In this document: one piece after another, positions 1 through 5,179 of the stretch
Layout of the letters: every line of letters begins with the position of its first letter
Numbering within the stretch: position 1 is the first letter of the stretch
NCBI GenBank assembly: GCA_030706065.1
Contig: JAUZPH010000215.1
Coordinates: forward strand, 1 to 6,429
Direction: 5' to 3'
DNA length: 6,429 bases
DNA from: Bacillota bacterium
GTDB taxonomy: Bacteria; Bacillota; Clostridia; Clostridiales; Clostridiaceae
The notes under the pieces: generated by a model
What the model was told of the DNA's origin: nothing
Database searches by the model: none
What the model saw: the letters and a program-made list of their open reading frames with translations, nothing else
Program-made: the position numbers and the translations under genes

Positions 1-1
1 A

Positions 2-124
2 TATCTTCCTGATGATAAAAAGCCTGGTATGGTAAGGGTTAGTTTTGGATTATACAACACTATTGAAGAAGTGGATACATTGGTCAGGGAATTAAAAAGG
101 ATAATCAAATCCGGGAGCAAATAA
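2..124 (+). CDS. C-terminal end of a class V aminotransferase / cysteine desulfurase-like protein (5' end outside window)
   Basis: Only the last 40 codons are present, read in frame from base 2 to the TAA at 122-124. The peptide contains GMVRVSFGLYNT followed by an amphipathic helix (IEEVDTLVRELKRII). This is the usual C-terminal pattern of fold-type I PLP-dependent class V aminotransferases, where a 'VR(I/V)S' strand and a 'YNT..E(I/V)D.L' helix close the small domain. Family members include cysteine desulfurases, which take sulfur from cysteine for Fe-S clusters and thiolation, and related lyases. The PLP lysine and the active-site cysteine lie outside the window, so the exact reaction cannot be read. 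The gene ends 43 bases before a strong terminator shared with the convergent minus-strand gene. Confidence 0.72.
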   Translation, partial: YLPDDKKPGMVRVSFGLYNTIEEVDTLVRELKRIIKSGSK

Positions 125-166
125 TTTTCACCATCGTGGTCTTAACAAAAACAAGTAAAGGCTTGA

Positions 167-207
167 AAAAAACCAAGCACAGTTGAATTACTGTGCTTGG
201 TTTTAAT
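167..207. terminator. Bidirectional intrinsic terminator between convergent genes
   Basis: A perfect 14-bp stem pairs AAAACCAAGCACAG (169-182) with CTGTGCTTGGTTTT (191-204) around an 8-base loop. On the plus strand it is followed by a T-rich run (TTTTAATTT). On the minus strand the A-run at 166-172 becomes an uninterrupted T-tract. It therefore fits termination of both the plus-strand gene ending at 124 and the minus-strand gene whose stop codon begins at 208. Confidence 0.9.
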
Positions 208-876
208 TTATAGGGTTTTCTGTTTCATTAACCATTTCAAGAAATTCACTGCCATGTCCATGTTTCCTCCGCCGTTTACTATACCAATCATCATGTTCCC
301 GTTTGAAAAACCTAGCTTGTCAGTAACTCCAATGCTGTTCATGTCAATGCCGTAAGGCTTTTCAGCATCATTGGAGCCATCCACTTTATAATTAACTAAT
401 TTTACGCCATTGCTGGCAGCGTCATCCGTTAAACCGGGAATGGATGATAAATCAACAAGCCTTCCGCCGGTGGCAAAGGGTTCAAGGCCGCCTTTAGGGG
501 CGACAAGTATATCTACGTCTCCAGCCATCATGGGCACCCAAAGCTCTTGAGAACCGGTTATCGAAGGGCTGTCTGCATTCTGTTCGGGAAGAATACCAAA
601 ACTAAAATCCTGTTTATTGCGGTTTTTTAATAATTGAGATTCAGCATTATTTTTCAGTTTATCAATGTTTGCATTACTCATACCGTTGGCAACAAATTTT
701 ACATTTAACATTGTAGTCTTGCTGGTGATAATCTGTACAGCAAAGTAAGTCCCTACGGTTAATAAGACCGCAACAGCTATGATGTGCATTTTATAGTGAT
801 ACCAGATATAACCCATCTTCTTAATAAAATTCATATTGGCTGTTGCCTGTTTAAAGGTTCTTCTATCTCTTTCCAC
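208..876 (-). CDS. Membrane-anchored extracytoplasmic protein of unknown function (solute-binding-like domain), 222 aa
   Basis: Function not recognised. The start is GTG at 876, chosen because GGAGGG (minus strand, 888-883) lies 6 bases upstream. The N-terminus is basic (RDRR, KK, then YIWYHYK), followed by one hydrophobic segment at about residues 31-50, so the protein should be anchored with residues from about 52 onward outside. There is no lipobox cysteine. The outer part contains MAGDVDILVAPKGG (about 117-130) and PYGID (about 174-178). These recall the 'GD(V/A)D(I/V)' and 'YGIDL' segments of a short anchored family common in clostridia that resembles part of a solute-binding protein fold; that link is from memory and weak. 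It has no transporter genes beside it, so a classical ABC role is not supported. It is monocistronic, ends at the shared terminator, and has a possible long leader. Confidence 0.85.
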   Translation of the reverse strand: MERDRRTFKQATANMNFIKKMGYIWYHYKMHIIAVAVLLTVGTYFAVQIITSKTTMLNVKFVANGMSNANIDKLKNNAESQLLKNRNKQDFSFGILPEQNADSPSITGSQELWVPMMAGDVDILVAPKGGLEPFATGGRLVDLSSIPGLTDDAASNGVKLVNYKVDGSNDAEKPYGIDMNSIGVTDKLGFSNGNMMIGIVNGGGNMDMAVNFLKWLMKQKTL

Positions 877-1020
877 TTGATTCCCTCCATCATAAATATA
901 GATTGGGCAGATATCGTCATGAGCATTTGCAAGAATACAAGCTCAGGTTAATCTCATCGACTAACAATTCGTAAGTTGTTCATCAGCGTCTTACATCAAT
1001 AGCATGACAATACATATATA

Positions 1021-1049
1021 ATTATAATTTATAAAGCATTTTTAATAAA
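1021..1049 (-). promoter_or_regulatory. Possible promoter for the minus-strand gene at 208-876
   Basis: On the minus strand TATAAT (1026-1021) is preceded, after a 17-base spacer, by TTTATT (1049-1044). The -10 is perfect but the -35 matches only 3 of 6, and the stretch is so AT-rich that chance matches are likely. If real, the transcript would carry a leader of roughly 140 bases before the GTG at 876. Confidence 0.3.
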
Positions 1050-1215
1050 TAGAATTTTTATATTTCTATTTTTCCCCATTCATATATTTATTCTATTGTA
1101 AAACAAGAATTCCAGGTGATAGTAATACTGCCGCTAAAGAATGTAAAAGCCTTTAATATACTGTCTTTTCAGGACGCTTATGTATGTAGATGGATTAATC
1201 CTGCCCATATTATGA

Positions 1216-1244
1216 TTGACATATTCAAAATACAGCAGTAAATT
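1216..1244 (+). promoter_or_regulatory. Candidate distal promoter for the mntP-like gene
   Basis: A perfect TTGACA (1216-1221) is followed after 17 bases by TAAATT (1239-1244), a 4-of-6 match to TATAAT. An inverted repeat overlaps the -10 and start region, which is where a repressor would sit. Transcription from here would give a leader of about 300 bases that includes element A. Confidence 0.4.
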
Positions 1245-1254
1245 TATATACTGC
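1235..1254. repeat. Inverted repeat GCAGTA-N8-TACTGC, possible operator
   Basis: The arms GCAGTA (1235-1240) and TACTGC (1249-1254) are perfect complements eight bases apart, covering the -10 and start region of the candidate promoter at 1216-1244. The right arm lies within ATACTGCCGC (1248-1257), and the same ten bases occur at 1125-1134, so a third half-site lies about 120 bases upstream. The pattern matches no regulator box I can name; it is not an obvious MntR or Fur box. It could also be a chance hairpin. Confidence 0.35.
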
Positions 1255-1307
1255 CGCATTTATTTAAATAATAATTGTTACTGTTGTGCATATAAATTAT
1301 ATATGGA

Positions 1308-1336
1308 TGGATAAACAAGCAAGTAGTGTGCATAAT
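1308..1336 (+). promoter_or_regulatory. Candidate proximal promoter for element A and the mntP-like gene
   Basis: TGGATA (1308-1313, 4 of 6) is followed after 17 bases by CATAAT (1331-1336, 5 of 6). The -10 starts 23 bases before the first closing-stem base of element A, the same distance seen between the -10 and closing stem of element B. That parallel is the best argument for it; the hexamers alone are modest. Confidence 0.38.
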
Positions 1337-1353
1337 TGAATTGTAATACTTAA

Positions 1354-1497
1354 AGATATGTGAGTTTAGACATTAACAAATTCACCGGAGAAAATATCGA
1401 ATCTTCAACGATTTTTCCGGATGTAAAATTTTAACGAATTAGAGTTGAATTTAGAAGAAATTTTACATCCTGGATAAATTAAAAAACTCACACATCT
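1354..1497 (+). ncRNA. Structured leader element A, candidate cis-regulatory RNA upstream of the mntP-like gene
   Basis: A closing stem pairs AGATATGTGAGTTT (1354-1367) with AAACTCACACATCT (1484-1497): 14 positions with one A.C mismatch. Inside are a conserved junction TAGACATTAACAAATTCA (1367-1384), then hairpin P2 (about 1386-1420: CCGGA/TCCGG outer, AAA/TTT middle, ATCG/CGAT inner, loop AATCTTCAA). A perfect 13-bp hairpin P3 follows (1419-1431 with 1458-1470, 26-base loop). P2 and P3 compete for 1419-1420. Loop bases TTCAAC (1404-1409) can pair with GTTGAA (1444-1449) in the P3 loop. Element B near 5180 repeats the closing stem, junction and P2 with compensatory changes. There is no T-tract, so it does not look like a plain terminator. 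I cannot place it in a known riboswitch class, including the yybP-ykoY manganese switch. A small palindromic repeat is the main alternative. Confidence 0.55.
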
Positions 1498-1542
1498 ATA
1501 GGTCTTTATCACAATAATATAAGTTACAAAAACCATTAATTT

Positions 1543-1548
1543 GAAAGG
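1543..1548 (+). promoter_or_regulatory. Ribosome binding site GAAAGG that favours the GTG at 1560
   Basis: GAAAGG matches the 5' part of the extended site AGAAAGGAGG. It lies 2 bases before the GTG at 1551, too close, and 11 bases before the GTG at 1560. Allowing for its position within the extended site, the effective spacing to 1560 is about 8 bases, which is normal. Confidence 0.55.
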
Positions 1549-1559
1549 TTGTGTTACAA

Positions 1560-2114
1560 GTGACTTTATATGGCCTGTTATTAATAGCATTAGCCCTGTC
1601 ATTGGATGCTTTCGGAGTATCACTGAGTATAGGATTGAATCCAAATGTCAGGTTTATTAATAAATTGATTTTCTGCATCTCTTTTGGCTTTTTTCAATTC
1701 GGTTTTTCACTGGTAGGGAGCTACGCAGGGTCATATTTTACAACATATGTTGCTGCAGTCCCTGCGGTAATCGGAGGTGTTATAATAGGTATTGTCGGAG
1801 TGTTGATGGTAAAAGACGGGATGGAGGAAAAGGAAGAATGCCTTCTGTTTACTCCGAGGATGTACATAATATTGGGTGCATCAGTGAGCATAGATGCATT
1901 GGTCATCGGGTTTACCGCTTTCGGTAATATACATAGTAGTTTTTCAATACTGCTGTATACCATAGTAATAGGAATTGTAACCTTTATAATTTCCGCAGCA
2001 GCCTTTATTCTCTCAAAGTACCTGAAAAAGATTTCCATAGTGGCCAGATATGCCGATTATATCGGTGGAATAATCCTCATACTGTTTGGCTTGAAAATGA
2101 TATTTATAAGATGA
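1560..2114 (+). CDS. mntP: MntP-family membrane protein, predicted manganese efflux pump, 184 aa
   Basis: Predicted six-helix membrane protein (about residues 3-25, 34-57, 63-85, 100-122, 130-152 and 160-181) with an internal two-fold repeat. The repeat is marked by SLDAFGVSLSIG (14-25) and SIDALVIGFTAFG (110-122), the paired 'S-x-D-A' signature of the MntP/YebN family. Known members export Mn(2+), and these aspartates (D16 and D112 here) are thought to line the path. GTG at 1560 was chosen by ribosome binding site spacing, and it places the first aspartate at position 16, as in E. coli MntP; a GTG at 1551 would add three residues. The length matches the family (about 180-190). An acidic loop (KDGMEEKEE, 85-93) separates the halves. 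Related YtaF-type sporulation proteins share the fold, so the substrate is not certain. It is monocistronic, behind leader A and before its own terminator. Confidence 0.88.
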   Translation: MTLYGLLLIALALSLDAFGVSLSIGLNPNVRFINKLIFCISFGFFQFGFSLVGSYAGSYFTTYVAAVPAVIGGVIIGIVGVLMVKDGMEEKEECLLFTPRMYIILGASVSIDALVIGFTAFGNIHSSFSILLYTIVIGIVTFIISAAAFILSKYLKKISIVARYADYIGGIILILFGLKMIFIR

Positions 2115-2121
2115 AATTAAG

Positions 2122-2156
2122 AAACAGCCGGAATACTGATCCAATGGCTGTTTTTT
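2122..2156 (+). terminator. Intrinsic terminator of the mntP-like gene
   Basis: AAACAGCC (2122-2129) pairs with GGCTGTTT (2146-2153) around a 16-base loop, and the right arm runs into TTTTTT (2151-2156). It begins 8 bases after the stop codon at 2112-2114. Confidence 0.85.
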
Positions 2157-2171
2157 CGTGTATCAGGAATA

Positions 2172-2194
2172 TTGCTGATTTAGTTGCTGATTTA
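2172..2194. repeat. Short tandem direct repeat, TTGCTGATTTA twice
   Basis: TTGCTGATTTA occurs at 2172-2182 and again at 2184-2194, separated by one G (12-base period). It lies in the 200-base gap between the mntP terminator and the stop codon of the minus-strand gene. It could be a binding site or simple slippage; nothing nearby tells which. A TATAAT at 2228-2233 lies downstream but has no good -35. The rest of the gap shows no terminator for the minus-strand gene that I can support. Confidence 0.5.
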
Positions 2195-2350
2195 AAAGTA
2201 ATTATTCCATTATTTATGTAAATCGTTTATAATATAACGGATACAATTGTAATATGTTTGTTGTACTTCCCCAAAGGCCTTCAAAAGATCATGAGGAAAC
2301 AAAAGTACATCCGCTGAATATGAAGCAGGTGGGTCAAAAGCGGGAAAAGG

Positions 2351-2662
2351 TCATTTTACAATATAAATATCTTTTATCTTCCATGTGCCGTTTCTCTGTT
2401 TTTCCAGGATTACCTTATAGCTTACAGAAGTAAGTGAAGAATTGGCCTTTGAGCCTTTAACCTGTGCCACTGCCACATTTTCATCGGAATAGGATAGCTC
2501 ATAGGAACTTATGGAATCGAGCTTAAAGCTGTTAAGAATGCCTTTTGTAAGCTTGTTCTGAAGAACATAGGCTATATTTTTTCTTTTATAAATATCATAA
2601 TTATAATCAACTACAGAAATTATAATAATAATGATAAAAGCTATGGGAACAAATCTTTTCAT
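2351..2662 (-). CDS. Small membrane-anchored protein of unknown function, 103 aa
   Basis: Not recognised. An upstream in-frame ATG at 2674 would give 107 aa. However, GGAGG (minus strand, 2672-2668) starts within that ATG codon's neighbourhood and sits 5 bases before the ATG at 2662, so the shorter form starting MKRFVPIAF is the likely product. Residues 4-19 are strongly hydrophobic, including six consecutive isoleucines, and act as a signal anchor. About 80 residues follow outside the membrane, beginning with the basic YKRKN. The C-terminal part (SYELSYSDENVAVAQVK, then VSYKVILEKQ, then GTWKIKDIYIVK) alternates like beta strands and ends in 'W.I.D....', a pattern seen in small secreted NTF2-like or lipoprotein-like domains; that is a loose resemblance. 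It is transcribed divergently from the gene at 2761, with about 98 bases between starts. Confidence 0.75.
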   Translation of the reverse strand: MKRFVPIAFIIIIIISVVDYNYDIYKRKNIAYVLQNKLTKGILNSFKLDSISSYELSYSDENVAVAQVKGSKANSSLTSVSYKVILEKQRNGTWKIKDIYIVK

Positions 2663-2667
2663 ATTGG

Positions 2668-2672
2668 CCTCC
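2668..2672 (-). promoter_or_regulatory. GGAGG ribosome binding site that overlaps the upstream ATG and selects the start at 2662
   Basis: On the minus strand the bases read ATGGAGGCCAATATG. The GGAGG begins inside the first ATG (2674-2672), so that ATG has no site of its own, whereas the second ATG (2662-2660) has ideal 5-base spacing. Confidence 0.75.
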
Positions 2673-2760
2673 ATGGGAATTTGTTAGTAGTTAAAATGAA
2701 CCAACGTTAATTAATGTATATTCATCAAAATAAAAATATTGATAAAGGAGATGATTTATA

Positions 2761-3165
2761 TTGGATTTTTCATCAATAGTAATCATGGAAAGAGATAAGG
2801 AAACAGGACTATTACATAGGGAGATAGGCAGTTACAAGGTTGAGGAAGGAGCAGAATATATAACAAGGGCTTACAGCGAAGAGGATAATGTCTATATATT
2901 CTTCAGTACCGACAGGGATGTGGAGGAATGGGAATACACAGCCATATATGATCTGTTCCCTGAGGACTCCTTTGAGGAGGAAGGTTTTGAAACTGAATTT
3001 CTTGATGATGAATATAATCCGACCTGGAGGGTTAAGTTCAAGCTTGAGGAAGAACATTCGGACATGGAATTAAAAATTTCAAAATTGTGCAAATTAATTA
3101 AGAGCGGCATCGAGGAAACGATGGAAGAAATCAAGGATAAAGAGGACGAATATAAGGAAGAGTAA
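2761..3165 (+). CDS. Small acidic cytoplasmic protein, probably the clostridial DUF6762 family, 134 aa
   Basis: No known function. The start is TTG at 2761, with AAAGGAG at 2744-2750 (10-base gap). An ATG at 2751 directly abuts the site but is in another frame and stops after 15 codons. The protein has no signal or membrane segment and is strongly acidic, with D/E clusters (EEDNVY, DRDVEEWEY, PEDSFEEEGFETEFLDDEY) and a charged C-terminal helix (EETMEEIKDKEDEYKEE). The pattern 'MDFSSIVIMERDKETG ... DVEEWEY ... EYNPTW' is one I associate from memory with DUF6762, found in clostridia; this was not checked. It lies 29 bases upstream of oligoendopeptidase F in the same direction with no terminator between, so co-transcription is likely. 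That does not by itself show a shared function. Confidence 0.85.
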   Translation: MDFSSIVIMERDKETGLLHREIGSYKVEEGAEYITRAYSEEDNVYIFFSTDRDVEEWEYTAIYDLFPEDSFEEEGFETEFLDDEYNPTWRVKFKLEEEHSDMELKISKLCKLIKSGIEETMEEIKDKEDEYKEE

Positions 3166-3194
3166 AATTATTTTCTGCATAAGGGGGTCTTATA

Positions 3195-4991
3195 ATGGCA
3201 GAAGCAAAGAAAGTTAAAACAAGAGATGAAATAAGTGAGCGGGATAAATGGGACATAAATAAGATATATGCTTCAGATGAAGCATGGGAGCAGGACTTCA
3301 AGGCATTAAAGGAAGAAGCTCTGCAGCTCAAAAATTATGTCGGCAAACTGGCAGAGCCAGTGGAAATGCTGAACTATCTCAGATTGAGTGAAAGGATTTC
3401 AAGAGGTGCTGAAAAACTGTTTATCTATGCACATTTGAAATATGATGAGGATACGGCAAATTCCAGGTACCAGAGTCTCAGGGACAAGATTGACACATAT
3501 CTGTCAGAATTAAGAAGTTATGAGGCCTTTTTTATACCGGAATTACTGTCACTGCCGGATGGAACAGTAGAGAAGGCCATACAGAAGGTTCCTGAGCTTA
3601 AATTGTATGAGTTCATGCTGAAGGATATATTAAAGCTGAAGCCTCACACTTTAAGCAAGGCTGAAGAGGAACTTCTGGCTTCGGTATCCGACTGCCTTGA
3701 GGCGCCCAACAATATTTTTGGAATGCTGACCAACGCAGATATGACCTTCCCGGTTATAAAGGATGAGGACGGCACAGAGGTGGAGCTTACCGAAGTAAAT
3801 TACGGTAATTTCATAAGAAACAGGAACAGGAAAGTAAGAGAGGAAGTCTTTAAGGCCTTGTTTAATACCTATGAGAAGTATAACAACACCTTTGCAGCCT
3901 CACTGACATCCTCCATAAAGAATTTCATATTCAACTCAAAGGTAAGAAAATACGGCTCAGCGCTGGAAAGCTCGTTGAAGCCCAACGACATACCTGTTGA
4001 GGTATATGAGAATGCCATCAATACCATGAATAACAACCTTTCCACACTTCACAGGTATGTGAGAGTCAAAAAAAAGCTGCTGGGCCTGGATGAGATTCAT
4101 ATGTACGACCTCTACGTACCTCTGGTGGAAATTGAAAAGATGCATATAGAATTTGACGAAGCTGTTGAAATTGTAAAGGAAGGCTTAAAGCCCCTTGGCA
4201 GTGAATATCTTGGTATTTTTGAAGAGGGGATAAAAGGCGGATGGATAGACAAGTATGAAAACAAGGGAAAACGCGGAGGCGCCTATTCCTGGGGCAGCTA
4301 TGATACAATGCCTTATGTGCTTTTAAATTACAACTATGAATTAAATGATGTTTCCACACTGGCACATGAAATGGGGCATTCCATACATTCCTACTACTCA
4401 AGGAAGACTCAGCCTTTTATCTATGCAGATTACACACTTTTTACCGCAGAGGTGGCGTCAACCACCAATGAGGCACTGTTAATTCATCATCTCATAAATA
4501 AGGAAACTGATGAAAAGAAGAGACTATATCTCATCAATCAGGAACTGGAGCAGATCAGAACAACGGTATTCAGGCAGCTGATGTTTGCGGAGTTCGAGAA
4601 GATAACCCATGAAAGCATCGAGGGCGGAAACCCACTTACTGCTGCGGACCTGAGCAAAATCTGGCATGACCTTAACGTGAAGTATTTTGGTCCTGATATG
4701 GTGGTAGACAAGGAAATTGATATGGAATGGGCAAGAATCCCTCACTTCTATTCGGACTTTTACGTATATCAGTATGCCACTGGCTATGCTGCCGCAAGTT
4801 CCTTTGCAAGGTCCATACTGAAAGAGGGAGAGCCGGCAGTGAAGCACTATACCGAATTCCTGAAATCAGGAGGAAGCGACTACCCGATAAACATTTTGAA
4901 GAAGGCCGGAGTGGATATGAGAACTTCGAAGCCTCTGGAAGATACCATGAGCAGGTTTGCAGAACTACTGGACATGATGGAAAAGCTTTAA
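3195..4991 (+). CDS. pepF: Oligoendopeptidase F (M3B zinc metallopeptidase), 598 aa
   Basis: Cytoplasmic zinc endopeptidase that cuts short peptides, typically 7-17 residues in characterised homologues, and takes part in peptide turnover. The zinc site is explicit: H391-E-M-G-H395 (HExxH) with the third ligand E419 in FTAEVAST, 24 residues after the second histidine, which is the M3 arrangement. The N-terminal part (about 1-200) is the helical PepF N-domain, beginning with RDKWDINKIY ('W(D/N)(L/I)..(L/I)Y' signature). The C-terminal IPHFYSDFYVYQYATGYAAA (about 515-534) is a strong PepF mark that helps shape the substrate site. Length fits the family (about 600). The ATG start is supported by GGGGG (3183-3187) 7 bases upstream. 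There is no signal peptide and no sign of frameshift or loss of key residues. Confidence 0.96.
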   Translation: MAEAKKVKTRDEISERDKWDINKIYASDEAWEQDFKALKEEALQLKNYVGKLAEPVEMLNYLRLSERISRGAEKLFIYAHLKYDEDTANSRYQSLRDKIDTYLSELRSYEAFFIPELLSLPDGTVEKAIQKVPELKLYEFMLKDILKLKPHTLSKAEEELLASVSDCLEAPNNIFGMLTNADMTFPVIKDEDGTEVELTEVNYGNFIRNRNRKVREEVFKALFNTYEKYNNTFAASLTSSIKNFIFNSKVRKYGSALESSLKPNDIPVEVYENAINTMNNNLSTLHRYVRVKKKLLGLDEIHMYDLYVPLVEIEKMHIEFDEAVEIVKEGLKPLGSEYLGIFEEGIKGGWIDKYENKGKRGGAYSWGSYDTMPYVLLNYNYELNDVSTLAHEMGHSIHSYYSRKTQPFIYADYTLFTAEVASTTNEALLIHHLINKETDEKKRLYLINQELEQIRTTVFRQLMFAEFEKITHESIEGGNPLTAADLSKIWHDLNVKYFGPDMVVDKEIDMEWARIPHFYSDFYVYQYATGYAAASSFARSILKEGEPAVKHYTEFLKSGGSDYPINILKKAGVDMRTSKPLEDTMSRFAELLDMMEKL

Positions 4992-5018
4992 GTTATATAA
5001 ATACTCTTATACTTATAG

Positions 5019-5109
5019 ATGTAAGCGGCAATTTAAAGACGGTTAACTCTAGACATCAATAAATTCATTAATGGAGTTAATCATAAAAAATGCCGCTTAC
5101 ATTTTATTT
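5019..5109 (+). terminator. Large nested hairpin after pepF, probable terminator (contains element C)
   Basis: ATGTAAGCGGCA (5019-5030) pairs perfectly with TGCCGCTTACAT (5091-5102), and the right arm continues into TTTTATTTA. Inside, GGTTAACTCT (5041-5050) pairs with GGAGTTAATC (5073-5082) with two G.T wobbles. The 60-base interior is much longer than in an ordinary terminator and the T-run is interrupted, so termination may be partial or this may be an RNA with another job. A further inverted repeat, TTTATTTA (5103-5110) with TAAATAAA (5123-5130), follows directly. Confidence 0.55.
5041..5082 (+). other. Element C: stem-loop carrying a near copy of the conserved junction of element A
   Basis: The loop of the inner hairpin begins TAGACATCAATAAATTCA (5050-5067). 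It matches TAGACATTAACAAATTCA of element A (1367-1384) at 16 of 18 positions, both differences being C/T transitions. In A and C alike the segment directly follows the 5' arm of a helix. Element C lacks the ATCTTCA hairpin, so it is either a reduced relative or a coincidence in AT-rich sequence. Confidence 0.35.
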
Positions 5110-5133
5110 ATGCGAGAATCATTAAATAAATGG

Positions 5134-5162
5134 GTGAAATTTGTATATATATGTAGTATAAT
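5134..5162 (+). promoter_or_regulatory. Candidate promoter for element B and the HD-GYP gene
   Basis: GTGAAA (5134-5139, 4 of 6) is followed after 17 bases by a perfect TATAAT (5157-5162). Transcription would start near 5169-5170, about ten bases before the closing stem of element B, giving a leader of about 130 bases that is nearly all element. Confidence 0.55.
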
Positions 5163-5179
5163 AGGCTAAGTTGTAATAA

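Larger units (their letters stand above)
877..1559. other. 683-base non-coding stretch between divergent genes, mostly AT-rich, with promoters and leader element A
   Basis: No reading frame here has a believable start, length and ribosome binding site; plus-strand ATGs at about 920, 1181 and 1213 give peptides of about 10 codons. The left part (877-1100) holds the leader and possible promoter of the minus-strand gene, plus an AT-only hairpin (AAATAGAA 1047-1054 with TTCTATTT 1064-1071). The middle holds a TTGACA-type promoter with an overlapping inverted repeat, and a 10-mer ATACTGCCGC present twice (1125-1134 and 1248-1257). The right part is element A, described separately, then about 45 unstructured bases before the mntP-like ribosome binding site. 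Confidence 0.75.

Noticed and set aside
1047..1071. AAATAGAA...TTCTATTT hairpin as a terminator
   Set aside because: The stem is entirely weak pairs apart from one G-C, and no gene on the matching strand ends before it.
1354..1497. Element A as a yybP-ykoY manganese riboswitch, because the downstream gene is mntP-like
   Set aside because: I do not see the conserved internal-loop sequences of that class, and the same element precedes an HD-GYP gene. Only a covariance-model search can fully exclude it.
1354..1497. Elements A and B as insertion-sequence ends or MITEs, from the 14-base terminal inverted repeats
   Set aside because: Not excluded, only disfavoured. There is no clear target duplication, both copies are in sense orientation just before genes, and arms change in a compensatory way between copies, which drift of a mobile repeat would not favour.
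2253..2432. Plus-strand open frame of about 59 codons starting at an ATG near 2253
   Set aside because: It has no ribosome binding site, runs antisense into the minus-strand gene at 2351-2662, and the TATAAT at 2228-2233 has no acceptable -35.
2751..2798. ATG at 2751 as the start of a short leader peptide before the gene at 2761
   Set aside because: The ATG directly abuts the GGAG with no spacing, and the frame stops after 15 codons. It is more likely accidental, with TTG at 2761 used.
4727..5062. Plus-strand 111-codon frame overlapping the 3' end of pepF
   Set aside because: It is an out-of-frame shadow of pepF that runs past its stop. It has no ribosome binding site, and the pepF frame carries the family's C-terminal motif.
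5103..5130. TTTATTTA...TAAATAAA hairpin as a separate regulatory element
   Set aside because: It is made only of A and T in a very AT-rich spacer and overlaps the T-rich tail of the preceding hairpin; chance is a sufficient explanation.
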